This document shows positions 25,918 through 34,343 of a DNA stretch of 64,000 nt, piece after piece. Below the pieces are notes generated by a model. The model made no database searches and was not told where the DNA came from. It worked only from the letters and a program-made list of their open reading frames with translations. Source of the DNA: Hymenobacter sedentarius (lineage in GTDB: Bacteria; Bacteroidota; Bacteroidia; Cytophagales; Hymenobacteraceae); assembly GCF_001507645.1 (NCBI RefSeq), contig NZ_CP013909.1, positions 496,001-560,000 of the forward strand, read 5' to 3'. The number at the start of each line of letters is the position of its first letter. Position 1 is the first letter of the stretch. Made by a program: the position numbers and the translations under genes.

Positions 25918-25925
25918 TATCTTTG
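25918..25925 (+). promoter_or_regulatory. Candidate -7 box for mazG
   Basis: TATCTTTG matches TAnnTTTG and ends only 5 nt before the mazG ATG at 25931. If used, the transcript would be leaderless or nearly so. The nearest upstream TTG gives a short spacer of 14 nt. Confidence 0.4.
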
Positions 25926-25930
25926 GAACA

Positions 25931-26788
25931 ATGGAAAACTCTGCTTCGATACCTAGTGTTCTGCTTACCAGCGCCCGCCACCCGGCTCAGCTTGAGGCCT
26001 TCGGCCGTTTGCTCGACGTTCTGGACCGCCTGCGCACCGAATGCCCCTGGGATAAAAAGCAAACGCTGCAATCGCTGCGCCACCTCACCATTGAGGAAAC
26101 GTACGAAATCAGCGACGCAATTCTGCGCGACGACCTGCCCGATTTGAAGAAAGAGCTGGGCGACGTGATGCTGCACTTGCTTTTTTACGCCCGCATCGCC
26201 GCCGAAAAAGGCGCCTTCGACATTGCCGACGTGCTCAACGCGCAGTGCGAAAAGCTGATTTACCGCCACCCCCACATCTACGGCGATGCGCAGGCCGATG
26301 ACGAGGACGCGGTAAAGCGCAACTGGGAACAATTAAAATTGAAGGAAAAAGGCAATACCGCCGGCGTACTCGGGGGGGTGCCCACGTCGTTGCCGGCGCT
26401 GGTAAAGGCCATGCGTATCCAGGAAAAAGCCCGCGGAGCCGGCTTCGATTGGGAGCAGCCCGAGCAAGTTTGGGAAAAAGTCAAGGAGGAGTTAGGGGAA
26501 TTTGGCGACGAATACAGCCACGGCCGGCCCGAGCAAATGGACGTCGAACGCGCCGCCGATGAATTCGGGGATTTGCTGTTTTCGCTGGTCAACTTTGCCC
26601 GCTTTGCGGGCATCAACCCCGAGGAGGCGCTCGAACGCACCAACCGCAAGTTTATCAGCCGCTTTCAGTATCTGGAAAGTGCTGCTGCGGCCAACGGCGA
26701 ACGCCTCGCCGACCTGACATTGGCGCAAATGGATATATATTGGGAACAGGCAAAACAACGCCCCACCCAACCCAAAGGCGCTAATTAG
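25931..26788 (+). CDS. mazG: Nucleoside triphosphate pyrophosphohydrolase MazG
   Basis: A 285-residue MazG with two MazG-type helical domains. The first carries LRTECPWDKKQTLQSL and TIEETYEISDAI and later KKELGDVMLHLLFYARIA; the second repeats the pattern with KVKEELGEFGDEY and DEFGDLLFSLVNFARF. The EExxE...ExxD Mg-binding arrangement is visible in both. It hydrolyses NTPs/dNTPs to monophosphates as a house-cleaning enzyme. The start at 25931 is supported by alignment of the first domain about 25 residues later. Confidence 0.95.
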   Translation: MENSASIPSVLLTSARHPAQLEAFGRLLDVLDRLRTECPWDKKQTLQSLRHLTIEETYEISDAILRDDLPDLKKELGDVMLHLLFYARIAAEKGAFDIADVLNAQCEKLIYRHPHIYGDAQADDEDAVKRNWEQLKLKEKGNTAGVLGGVPTSLPALVKAMRIQEKARGAGFDWEQPEQVWEKVKEELGEFGDEYSHGRPEQMDVERAADEFGDLLFSLVNFARFAGINPEEALERTNRKFISRFQYLESAAAANGERLADLTLAQMDIYWEQAKQRPTQPKGAN

Positions 26789-26846
26789 CGTTGTCACGTT
26801 TCTACCGCTTCTTTGCCGCCCTTCTGTTGGCTCCGGTCAAGTTTTC

Positions 26847-26878
26847 TTTGGTTGGGCCGCGCTTTTTGGTTAGGTTTG
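26847..26878 (+). promoter_or_regulatory. Promoter of the exbB-tonB cluster
   Basis: TTTG at 26847-26850 and TAGGTTTG at 26871-26878 are separated by 20 nt, close to the Bacteroidota consensus TTTG-N19-21-TAnnTTTG. It would give a leader of roughly 170 nt before exbB. It is one of the two best promoter matches in the window. Confidence 0.7.
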
Positions 26879-27056
26879 CCCAGCTAAGACAGCGCCGTGC
26901 GTAGCTTGTACTTCGATAAGTGCCATTCCAGTCCTTTTGGTTCGGGATTATCGATTGTTCTTTTGCTAGCCCCTGGCGTTCCTACCAACTTTTTGCTTTT
27001 TCTTTACCCACTCAATTCAACTACTTCACATTTAACAACCCAAACACTCCAGAACA

Positions 27057-27938
27057 ATGGAACAGAAAAATGCCTTGAATACGAGCCCACGGCCTGCCGC
27101 AACGGCCGCCAAAGCCGAAGCCCAAAGCAGCGGTGGTGCCTCGCTGTTCTCCGTCCTGGTTATTATCCTAGCCTTTATCGTCAGCGTTGTCGTTTATAAA
27201 TTCGTGCTAGGTGATGCAAGCCACTTCCAGGGCGGCAACAACGAGAACAACCCCAACCCCGGTGATTACCTCGGCGTGGTGTACAAAGGTGGTTTTATCG
27301 TGCCTATCCTGATGACGATGCTGCTTTGCGTAATCACCTTCTCGATTGAGCGCATGCTGACCATCAGCAAAGCTAAAGGCTCGAAGAGCATCGAGGCGTT
27401 TGTACGCACGGTACGCCAGAAGCTGAACACCAACGACATCAACGGTGCCCTGGCCGCTTGCGACCAGCAGAAAGGCTCCGTGGCCAACGTGGTAAAAGCC
27501 GGCCTGCTGAAATACAACGAAATGGGCCGTGACCGTACCATGGCCACCGACCAGAAAATCCTGGCCATCCAGAAAGAAATCGAGGAAAGCACCGCGCTGG
27601 AATTGCCCATGCTGGAGAAGAATCTGGTTATCATCTCGACCCTGGCTTCTATCGCTACGCTGGTAGGTCTGCTCGGCACGGTATTCGGCATGATTCGCGC
27701 CTTCGCCGCTCTGGCGCAGGCCGGCACCCCCGACGCTGTAGCACTGGCCAACGGTATCTCGGAAGCCCTCATCAACACCGCTCTGGGTATTGGTACGTCG
27801 GCGCTGGCCATCGTTGCCTACAACTACTTCACGAGCAAAATTGACGAGCTGACCTACAGCATCGACGAGGCTGGCTTCAGCATCATCCAAACCTTTGCCG
27901 CTCAGCACGGCAATACGCAGCCTGCCCAGACGGTTTAA
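27057..27938 (+). CDS. exbB: ExbB/TolQ/MotA-family proton channel
   Basis: A 293-residue inner-membrane protein of the MotA/TolQ/ExbB family that forms the pentameric channel energising TonB. Predicted membrane segments are about 31-48, 79-97, 190-215 and 233-258; the last two (STLASIATLVGLLGTVFGMI and ISEALINTALGIGTSALAIV) carry the family signature. The N-terminal extra helix and Asn-rich periplasmic loop are usual in Bacteroidota. It heads the cluster exbB-exbD-exbD-tonB; a hairpin follows its stop codon. Confidence 0.95.
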   Translation: MEQKNALNTSPRPAATAAKAEAQSSGGASLFSVLVIILAFIVSVVVYKFVLGDASHFQGGNNENNPNPGDYLGVVYKGGFIVPILMTMLLCVITFSIERMLTISKAKGSKSIEAFVRTVRQKLNTNDINGALAACDQQKGSVANVVKAGLLKYNEMGRDRTMATDQKILAIQKEIEESTALELPMLEKNLVIISTLASIATLVGLLGTVFGMIRAFAALAQAGTPDAVALANGISEALINTALGIGTSALAIVAYNYFTSKIDELTYSIDEAGFSIIQTFAAQHGNTQPAQTV

Positions 27939-27976
27939 TTTCCGTTTGTCGGCACTAAGCTGATGCACTAAAACGT

Positions 27977-28013
27977 GGGGCGATTCGTTCTCTGGAGCGA
28001 ATCGCCCCCTTTT
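27977..28013 (+). terminator. Terminator-like hairpin between exbB and exbD
   Basis: An 11-bp perfect stem (27977-27987 with 27998-28008) is followed by CTTTT. It lies inside the cluster, 39 nt after the exbB stop and 15 nt before the first exbD, so it may act as a partial terminator or an mRNA-stabilising hairpin. Confidence 0.7.
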
Positions 28014-28027
28014 AACCCCACCTCGCA

Positions 28028-28660
28028 ATGCCTAAAGTAAAACCGCACCGTACCTCGCCGTCGCTCGACATGACGCCGATGGTGGACCTGGCCTTCTTGC
28101 TGGTGACGTTCTTCATGCTCACCACCAAGTTTGCCCCCGAGGAATCCGTGGTGGTAGACACTCCGTCATCCGTCTCGGAGCTGAAACTGCCCGAAAACAA
28201 CGTTATTACGCTCACCGTCGACAAGAACAAGCGTGTGTTTTTCGGTGTCGATGCCAAACAAACCAAAATCCAGGCCCTGCAGCGGGTCGGCGCCAAATAC
28301 GGCGTGAACTTCACCGCTGCGCAAGCCAAGGAGTTTGGGGACCTGCCCAACTTTGGATTGCCCATCAGCCAGCTCGGCTCTTACCTGGACATGGCCAAGG
28401 AAGACCGCAAGCAGGTGAACGACAAGCAACCCGGTGTGCCGCTCGACTCGCTCAACAACCAATTGGTTGACTGGGTACTGGAAGCCCGCCGTGCCAACCA
28501 AGCCATCTTCCACAAGCCGACTTATATCGCCATCAAGGGCGACGGCAACGCGGACGTGCCCACGGTGCAGAAGGTTATCAAGGTGCTCCAGGAGAAGGAC
28601 ATCAACCGCTTCAACCTCATCACAGACATGGAGAACAAGCCTGTGGCGGCCTCGCGCTAA
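28028..28660 (+). CDS. exbD: ExbD/TolR biopolymer transport protein (first copy)
   Basis: A 210-residue ExbD with a short cytoplasmic N-terminus, one membrane helix (about 18-34, DMTPMVDLAFLLVTFFMLTT) containing the essential membrane Asp20, and a periplasmic domain. It is longer than E. coli ExbD (141), the extra residues forming an insert of about 60 after residue 85. Works with ExbB and the second ExbD to convert proton motive force into TonB movement. Confidence 0.94.
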   Translation: MPKVKPHRTSPSLDMTPMVDLAFLLVTFFMLTTKFAPEESVVVDTPSSVSELKLPENNVITLTVDKNKRVFFGVDAKQTKIQALQRVGAKYGVNFTAAQAKEFGDLPNFGLPISQLGSYLDMAKEDRKQVNDKQPGVPLDSLNNQLVDWVLEARRANQAIFHKPTYIAIKGDGNADVPTVQKVIKVLQEKDINRFNLITDMENKPVAASR

Positions 28661-28716
28661 TTGCGAGCCTGACCCGTAGGAATTGTTTTTCCATGGCATT
28701 CACTTAAGCAAATACC

Positions 28717-29253
28717 ATGGCAGAAATCCAACAAAAAGCCCAATCTGGTGGCAAGGGTGGAAAGAAGCGGGCCAAGAAAATGTCGACCAAAATCGACATG
28801 ACACCGATGGTGGACTTAGCCTTTCTGCTGCTTACCTTCTTCATGCTGACCACCACCTTCGCCAAGCCCAACGTGATGCAGCTCACGATGCCGGTGAAGA
28901 AGACCGACGATGTGGAGGACACCAAAATCAAGGCCTCGCAGGCCATGACCATCCTCCTCGGGAAAGACAACAAGGCGTACTACTACTTCGGCCTGAACAC
29001 CCCGGCCGATAAGACCGTACCAAAGCCGGAGATGAAGGTGACCAACTTTTCGGCCAACGGCATTCGGCAGGTCCTGCTGACGCGCCAGCGCCAGAAGCCG
29101 GAACCTATCATTCTTATCAAGCCAACCGAAGACGCCAAGTATAAAAACATGGTGGATATTCTGGACGAGATGAACATCACGAACCAGAAGAAATACGCGC
29201 TGGTGAAGGCTCCCAAAGAAGACCTGGACCTTATTAAAGAATCAGCCCTATGA
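28717..29253 (+). CDS. exbD: ExbD/TolR biopolymer transport protein (second copy)
   Basis: A 178-residue ExbD paralogue. The membrane helix (about 28-45) has the same DMTPMVDLAFLL motif with essential Asp33; the cytoplasmic N-terminus is Lys/Gly-rich. The stop overlaps the tonB start (ATGA at 29250-29253), indicating translational coupling. Two different exbD genes in tandem are normal for Bacteroidota and probably form a heterodimer. Confidence 0.94.
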   Translation: MAEIQQKAQSGGKGGKKRAKKMSTKIDMTPMVDLAFLLLTFFMLTTTFAKPNVMQLTMPVKKTDDVEDTKIKASQAMTILLGKDNKAYYYFGLNTPADKTVPKPEMKVTNFSANGIRQVLLTRQRQKPEPIILIKPTEDAKYKNMVDILDEMNITNQKKYALVKAPKEDLDLIKESAL

Positions 29254-30077
29254 TGGACAATGCGCAAATTGCCAAGGCCAGCTTAAACGACATCGTTTTT
29301 GAGGGCCGTAATAAGGCATACGGTGCTTATGTGCTGCGCCGCTTGTACCAGCGGCACGTCACCCGGGCCCTGATTATCGCCACAGCGATATTCTCGCTGC
29401 TGATTTTCTTCCCGCTCATTTCGCAGTATCTGAAAGACAAGATGCCGAAGGAGCCCAAGAAGAACCTGCAGGAGAACGTGCTGATGGATGCTCCTCCTCT
29501 GGACGAGACCAAGCCGCCACCCCCGCCCCCGCCCCCCGAGGCGCCGCCACCCCCGCCCCCCAAGCTCACCACCATCAAGTTCACCCCTCCAGTGGTGAAA
29601 AAGGATGAAGAGGTGAAGAAGGAAGAGGTTCCGGACCAGGAGGAGCTGAAGGACAAGACCGTAGCCACCGTAACCGTAAAAGGCAACACGGACGCTCCGG
29701 ACCTGACCGAGCTTTCGGGCGAAGGCGACAAGGTAGTTGAGGAGGTGGTAGAGAACAAAGTCTACACCTACGTGGAGCAAATGCCCCAGCTGCCCGGCGG
29801 CGGCGGCAACGCCGCCATCGTATCAGCCATCCAGAAAGCTACCAAGTACCCTCCGCTGGCTCTTCGCAACCAAGTAGAAGGCCGCATCTTCGTTAGCTTC
29901 ACGGTGAATGCCCAAGGCGACGTTTCGGATGTGAAAGTGGTAAAAGGGCTGGGCTCCGGCTTGGACGAGGAAACGATTCGGGCGGTGAAAACCCTGCCTA
30001 AATTCATCCCCGGCAAGCAGAACGGCCGCGCGGTTAGCGTATCGTTCACGGTGCCAATCACCTTTAAGATTCAGTAA
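29250..30077 (+). CDS. tonB: Energy transducer TonB
   Basis: A 275-residue TonB. A cytoplasmic N-terminus of about 38 residues with the motif DIVFEGRNKAYGAYVLRR precedes a membrane helix (about 39-58), a Pro-rich linker (about 85-110, runs of 6-8 prolines), a Lys/Glu segment and the C-terminal TonB domain (about 185-275, KYPPLALRNQVEGRIFVSF). It spans the periplasm and transmits energy to outer-membrane receptors such as SusC-like transporters. Coupled to the upstream exbD and followed by a terminator. Confidence 0.95.
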   Translation: MMDNAQIAKASLNDIVFEGRNKAYGAYVLRRLYQRHVTRALIIATAIFSLLIFFPLISQYLKDKMPKEPKKNLQENVLMDAPPLDETKPPPPPPPPEAPPPPPPKLTTIKFTPPVVKKDEEVKKEEVPDQEELKDKTVATVTVKGNTDAPDLTELSGEGDKVVEEVVENKVYTYVEQMPQLPGGGGNAAIVSAIQKATKYPPLALRNQVEGRIFVSFTVNAQGDVSDVKVVKGLGSGLDEETIRAVKTLPKFIPGKQNGRAVSVSFTVPITFKIQ

Positions 30078-30108
30078 AGCAACGTTCCGGCGCAAGCCAG
30101 AACCAGCT

Positions 30109-30149
30109 AAAACCCCGGATTGGGCCTCACGGCTCGGTCCGGGGTTTTT
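30109..30149 (+). terminator. Terminator after tonB
   Basis: An 11-bp stem (AAAACCCCGGA at 30109-30119 with TCCGGGGTTTT at 30138-30148), ending in a T run. Confidence 0.88.
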
Positions 30150-30186
30150 CTTTGGGCGTACCACTCCCAATGACAATAAGATTTAT

Positions 30187-30200
30187 GTATGCTTGCATAC
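30187..30200. promoter_or_regulatory. Palindrome sharing the marR operator core
   Basis: GTATGCTTGCATAC contains the exact 12-mer TATGCTTGCATA found in the marR palindrome at 11446-11457. It lies 106 nt upstream of the second tonB, in its promoter region. Confidence 0.5.
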
Positions 30201-30305
30201 TAATTTAAAACAGTAAGTCGTTGTGCTGGAGCAAGCCAGTAGCGGAGGGCCCCCGCCTGCGTGGCTTGGGTTTGATTTCTCTCACTTCAACCCATTGCTG
30301 CCTCT

Positions 30306-31124
30306 ATGTTCTCGCTCCTCACTCATGGCTCGCTCGATGACATCGTCTTCGAGGGTCGCAACCAAGCCTACGGCGCGTTTCAGCTGCGCCGCTCCTACCA
30401 GCGCCATTTAGGCTCAGCGCTGCTCATCGCCGTCACGGCTTGCGCGGTGCTATTGCTGCTGCCGCTGGCTGTTCGCTACTTCTTGCCTGAGGTAGTTGTG
30501 GCGCCCCCACTTTTTTCCGGGTCGGAACCAGTTCAACCCAAAATTTACGAGTTGCCGAAAGTGAAGCCGATGCTGCCACCGATTGCTAGCCATCCCGCCG
30601 TCACGGTTACGCCGCATGCCGAGATTAAAACCCACGTGGTGCCCGACCCTGAGGTAAAGCCCACCGTGGAACCAGCCTTGCCACAGGATGTGGGCAAGGC
30701 GGGCCCCGCCACGCCGGGGGCCGAGAACTTAACCGGGGCTAGTGCGGGAACGGGCCCAGCTACTACGCCAGGAGTAGACTCGGCGAAGCCAACAGTTGAG
30801 CCAGCCCCAGCGCCGGCTCTGACGGCCGAGGTGATGCCTGACTTCGTGGGCGGGCGCTCGGCCTTGCAGCGCTACTTGCAGAAGCACCTGCGCTACCCCG
30901 CGGCCGCGCTAGCCGCCCAGGTTTCGGGCAAGGTGTACGTGACCTTCGTGGTGCAGGCCGATGGCTCTATTGGCGACGTGGTGGTGCTGAAAGGGCTCGG
31001 CTACGGTACGGAGGAAGCGGCGGCCCGGGTGGTGCGCGAAATGCCCGCCTGGACGCCCGGCATACAAAACCATCATTCGGTTCCCGTGCGGTTCACGCTA
31101 CCCATCACGTTCCAGTACGAATAG
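30306..31124 (+). CDS. Second TonB-family energy transducer
   Basis: A 272-residue TonB paralogue. Its N-terminus repeats the motif of the upstream TonB (DIVFEGRNQAYGAFQLRR, then YQRH), followed by a membrane helix (about 38-57), a Pro/Val/Thr-rich linker without the long proline runs, and a C-terminal TonB domain (about 180-272, RYPAAALAAQVSGKVYVTF). It is separated from the first tonB by a terminator and has its own palindromic upstream site, so it is probably regulated differently and may serve another receptor set. Confidence 0.9.
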   Translation: MFSLLTHGSLDDIVFEGRNQAYGAFQLRRSYQRHLGSALLIAVTACAVLLLLPLAVRYFLPEVVVAPPLFSGSEPVQPKIYELPKVKPMLPPIASHPAVTVTPHAEIKTHVVPDPEVKPTVEPALPQDVGKAGPATPGAENLTGASAGTGPATTPGVDSAKPTVEPAPAPALTAEVMPDFVGGRSALQRYLQKHLRYPAAALAAQVSGKVYVTFVVQADGSIGDVVVLKGLGYGTEEAAARVVREMPAWTPGIQNHHSVPVRFTLPITFQYE

Positions 31125-31163
31125 GCGCGCCGGCCTTCCCTACCGGCAGGAATGCGCCTGACG

Positions 31164-31216
31164 AAAGCCGAAAGTTGGCCGCAGCTATGAAAAGCGGCTA
31201 ATTTTCGGCTTTTTTG
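31164..31216 (+). terminator. Terminator after second tonB
   Basis: An outer stem (AAAGCCGAAA at 31164-31173 with TTTTCGGCTTT at 31202-31212) encloses an inner GCCGC/GCGGC stem, ending in six or more T. Confidence 0.85.
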
Positions 31217-31309
31217 TGAGCCAGTTCAGGGATAGTCTACTATTCGGCCGAACCTTTAGGGGCAGGTTATTGGTTTTATAACATATTCATTCTTAAATTT
31301 TTCCTGTTT

Positions 31310-31582
31310 ATGCTCAACATTCCAACAACCGAAGAACGGCTCGGCAAGTCGCCCCAACGGCTGGTGCGTTACTTTGTGCTGGCGATGGCTCTGGTATATA
31401 TAGGACTAGGCATCTGGCTATGGTGGTCGGCCGACCAGCCAGCGGGCGGTGGCCTGCTTCAACTAGGCCCCACCGGCCGCCGCGTACTGGGCACAGTATT
31501 CCTCCTTTATGGATTGCTCCGGTTCGGCCGGGGCTTTCAGACTCACTTTCGTAAAAACACTTCTTCCAACGACCATGACTAA
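31310..31582 (+). CDS. Small two-helix membrane protein
   Basis: A 90-residue protein with two predicted membrane helices (about 19-39, RYFVLAMALVYIGLGIWLWW, and about 57-73) joined by a Gly-rich loop. The C-terminal codons overlap the next gene by 8 nt (31575-31582), so it is translationally coupled to the PstS-like lipoprotein. Function unknown; its position suggests an inner-membrane partner of the TonB/PstS-like cluster. Confidence 0.75.
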   Translation: MLNIPTTEERLGKSPQRLVRYFVLAMALVYIGLGIWLWWSADQPAGGGLLQLGPTGRRVLGTVFLLYGLLRFGRGFQTHFRKNTSSNDHD

Positions 31583-32570
31583 GCGCGCTCACCTTCTGAC
31601 CACCGGCGCCGCTGCGGTACTGGCCGGTGCCTTTACCGTTGCCGCCTGCAATGGACCCGGCTCACCGGGGGCACAGGACACGCCTACCAGTGGCACCGTG
31701 GCCGTGAGCGTAGACGAGACCTTCGCCCCTATCCTGCAGGCGCAGATAGACACGTTTTCGAAGCTCTACCCCAACGCGCACGTGAAAATGAGCTTCCAGC
31801 CCGAAGAAAAGGTGATGCTGGACCTCATCAACGACAAGGTGAAGGTGGCCGTGGTAGCCCGGGAGTTGAACGCGGAGGAAAAGGCCGATTTTGTGAAGCA
31901 GAACATCATCCCGCGCACCACGCGCATCGGCATCGATGGCCTGGCCATTGTGGTGAACCGCGCCAACCCGGACTCGCTGTTGACGGTAGCTCAATTGGCT
32001 GACATCTTCACTGGGAAAATCAGCAACTGGAGCCAGGTAAGCGGCAAGAAGGGGCTGGCCGACATCAACGTGGTATTTGATGCGAACCGCAGCAGCACCG
32101 CTCGCTTCGTGCGCGATTCCGTGACGCACGGCAAACCCTTGACCACGCGGGTATTCGCGGCGTCATCGAATCCGGCCCTGCTGGATTACGTTTCTACGCA
32201 TCCGAACGCCATTGGCATCGTGGGAGTCAACTGGATTTCTGACCGGGACGACCCGACAGCCATGAAGTTTGCCAACAAAGTGCGCGTGGCCAGCATTACG
32301 GCCCGGCCCCACCCCAAACCCGCCGATTACATTCAGCCTTACCAAGTATACTTGGCCGAGAAGACGCCGGAGCAAATGGCTCAATATCCCGATTTGCAGA
32401 ATTACCCGCTTCGGCGCAACCTTTACGTCATCAGCCGAGAGGCGCGCGCGGGGTTAGGCACGGGGTTTGCATCTTTCGTGGCAGGCAAAAATGGGCAGCT
32501 GATATTTCAGAAGTCAGGGTTGCTGCCAGCTCAGATGCAGGCCCGCATCATGACGACCCCTAAACTGTAA
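31575..32570 (+). CDS. PstS-like substrate-binding lipoprotein
   Basis: A 331-residue periplasmic binding protein of the PstS/phosphate-binding class II fold (VSVDETFAPILQAQIDTFSKLYP and later LTVAQLADIFTGKISNWSQV, the usual PstS segment). The signal ends in a lipobox FTVAAC, so it is lipid-anchored. No pstCAB permease genes are near; instead it sits in a TonB cluster between a small membrane protein and a TPR protein, a setting I recall from other Bacteroidota. The ligand is not known. The ATG overlaps the preceding stop codon. Confidence 0.9.
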   Translation: MTKRAHLLTTGAAAVLAGAFTVAACNGPGSPGAQDTPTSGTVAVSVDETFAPILQAQIDTFSKLYPNAHVKMSFQPEEKVMLDLINDKVKVAVVARELNAEEKADFVKQNIIPRTTRIGIDGLAIVVNRANPDSLLTVAQLADIFTGKISNWSQVSGKKGLADINVVFDANRSSTARFVRDSVTHGKPLTTRVFAASSNPALLDYVSTHPNAIGIVGVNWISDRDDPTAMKFANKVRVASITARPHPKPADYIQPYQVYLAEKTPEQMAQYPDLQNYPLRRNLYVISREARAGLGTGFASFVAGKNGQLIFQKSGLLPAQMQARIMTTPKL

Positions 32571-32626
32571 GCGCCTTTTGCGCGTACCAACTTTTACTAC
32601 AGCTTTTTCATCCATTCCCTTTTCCT

Positions 32627-34267
32627 ATGAGTTTCAAGCCCTGGAAACAGCCGCTGCTCGTTGCTATCGCCATGATAGCCGGCACTACGGCAGCCACCGC
32701 CCAAAACGTGCAAACCGCCCAACGCGCCATTGAGCTGGGTCGTTTCAACGAAGCCCGCGCTATGTTGCGCCCCGGCTCTTCGCCTGAAGCCGCCTTCGAA
32801 CTTGGCCGTCTGTATCAGATGCGCGACATGCCGGACTCGGCTGCTTTTTACTTTAACAGAGCCTCGGGCACTTCGCCTTTTGGCAAAGTAGCAGCCGGAC
32901 GGGCCCTGTTAGCCAAAGGCGAAGTGGGCCCAGCCGAAGCTCAGTTTGACGCGGCCGCGAAAGCCACAAAAAACAAAGACGCCAAGGTCCTGACCATGAT
33001 TGCGCAGGCTTATGGAGAGTCTGAAGTGAAGGACATCAACAAAGCCCAAAACTACCTGAATGCCGCCCAGACCGTCATCAAAAAGGATGACCCGGCGCTG
33101 ATGGTTGCTCGCGGCGACGTTTTCCTCCACTCTGACCAAGGCGGTGGCGAAGCCATGACCAGCTACGACCGGGCCATTGCAGCCAACCCAAGCTACGCCC
33201 AGGCCTACTACAAAAAAGGTGCGTTGAGCGTGCGTTCGCGCAACTTCAACGCTGCCCGGGAAAGCCTGAACAAAGCCGTTGAGCTGGACCCCAGCTACGC
33301 TCCTGCCTACCGCGAGCTGGCTGACATGTACTATTACGCCGGCCAGTACGACTTGGCCCTGAGCAGCTTCCAGAAGTACATTGGCTTGGCTGAGAAGTCG
33401 TCGGCTACCGATGCCCAGTATGCATCGTTCCTGTACCTGACCAAGAAGTACCCCGAAGCATTGGCCGAGGTGAACAAGGTGTTGCAGAGCGACCCCAAGA
33501 ACCTCACCATGAACCGCCTGAAGCCCTACTTGCTGTATGAAACTGGTGATTATGCCGGTGCTGCTACGGCCATGGATACTTACCTGAAAGTAGCTCCGGC
33601 TGATAAGCTTATCCCCGAAGACTATGCTTACCAGGCCAAAATCATGAGCAAAACCGGCCGTGGTCCCGAGGCAGTAGCGCTTATCAAGCAAATCATTGCC
33701 AAAGACCCTTCCAAAGGCTGCGATCTGCAGAACGACCTAGCGGCTATCTATGCCAACCAGAAGGACTACAAAGGTGCAGCTAACGTGTACAAGTATAAGC
33801 TGATCAACTGCAAAGGCGACCTGACGGACCAGTTCCGCTTGGCTACAGCCCTCACCGGCGACAAGCAGTATACCCGCGCCGATAGTGTGTACAACATCAT
33901 CCTCACCGCGAAGCCCACGTACGCCCCCGGCTACCTGGCCCGCGCCAAGGTGAATTCGTACATCGACCCCGAAGCCAAACAGGGCCTGGCCAAGCCTTAC
34001 TATGAGAAATACATCGAGCTGTCGAAAGCCGAAGGCGCTGACCCTGCTAAGTTCAAGGAAGGCGTGGTAGAAGCCAATGGCTACCTCGGTGTGTACAACT
34101 TCCAGAAAGGCGACAAAGCTGCCGCGCTGGGCTACTTTGAGCAAGTGCTGGCCATGGACCCCGAGAACAAGGGCGCTGCTAACAACATCAGCATTCTTAA
34201 GGCAAAGCCTCGTGCTACGACCACTGCTAAGAAAACGACGACTAAAACTACTGTCAAGAAAAAGTAG
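32627..34267 (+). CDS. Secreted tetratricopeptide-repeat protein
   Basis: A 546-residue protein with a signal peptide (cleavage near TAATAQ, about residue 25) followed by tandem TPR units through about residue 520, for example YAQAYYKKGALSVRSRNFNA and YAPAYRELADMYYYAGQYDL. A Lys/Thr-rich tail ends the protein. It is the last gene of the TonB/PstS-like block and ends before a strong terminator. A periplasmic scaffold role is inferred from the repeats. Confidence 0.9.
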   Translation: MSFKPWKQPLLVAIAMIAGTTAATAQNVQTAQRAIELGRFNEARAMLRPGSSPEAAFELGRLYQMRDMPDSAAFYFNRASGTSPFGKVAAGRALLAKGEVGPAEAQFDAAAKATKNKDAKVLTMIAQAYGESEVKDINKAQNYLNAAQTVIKKDDPALMVARGDVFLHSDQGGGEAMTSYDRAIAANPSYAQAYYKKGALSVRSRNFNAARESLNKAVELDPSYAPAYRELADMYYYAGQYDLALSSFQKYIGLAEKSSATDAQYASFLYLTKKYPEALAEVNKVLQSDPKNLTMNRLKPYLLYETGDYAGAATAMDTYLKVAPADKLIPEDYAYQAKIMSKTGRGPEAVALIKQIIAKDPSKGCDLQNDLAAIYANQKDYKGAANVYKYKLINCKGDLTDQFRLATALTGDKQYTRADSVYNIILTAKPTYAPGYLARAKVNSYIDPEAKQGLAKPYYEKYIELSKAEGADPAKFKEGVVEANGYLGVYNFQKGDKAAALGYFEQVLAMDPENKGAANNISILKAKPRATTTAKKTTTKTTVKKK

Positions 34268-34280
34268 TTGAGCCGAGCAG

Positions 34281-34327
34281 ATACATAAAAAAGCCCCGAC
34301 GTGATACGTCGGGGCTTTTTTATGTAT
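34281..34327. terminator. Bidirectional terminator with perfect 21-bp stem
   Basis: The arms 34281-34301 and 34307-34327 are exactly complementary around TGATA. GC-rich core with A and T runs on both sides; it ends the convergent TPR and pseudouridine synthase genes. Confidence 0.95.
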
Positions 34328-34343
34328 CATGATTTACTAACAC

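Noticed and set aside
29511..29570. C-rich low-complexity stretch as a repeat element
   Set aside because: It is the proline-rich linker of TonB, a normal part of the protein.
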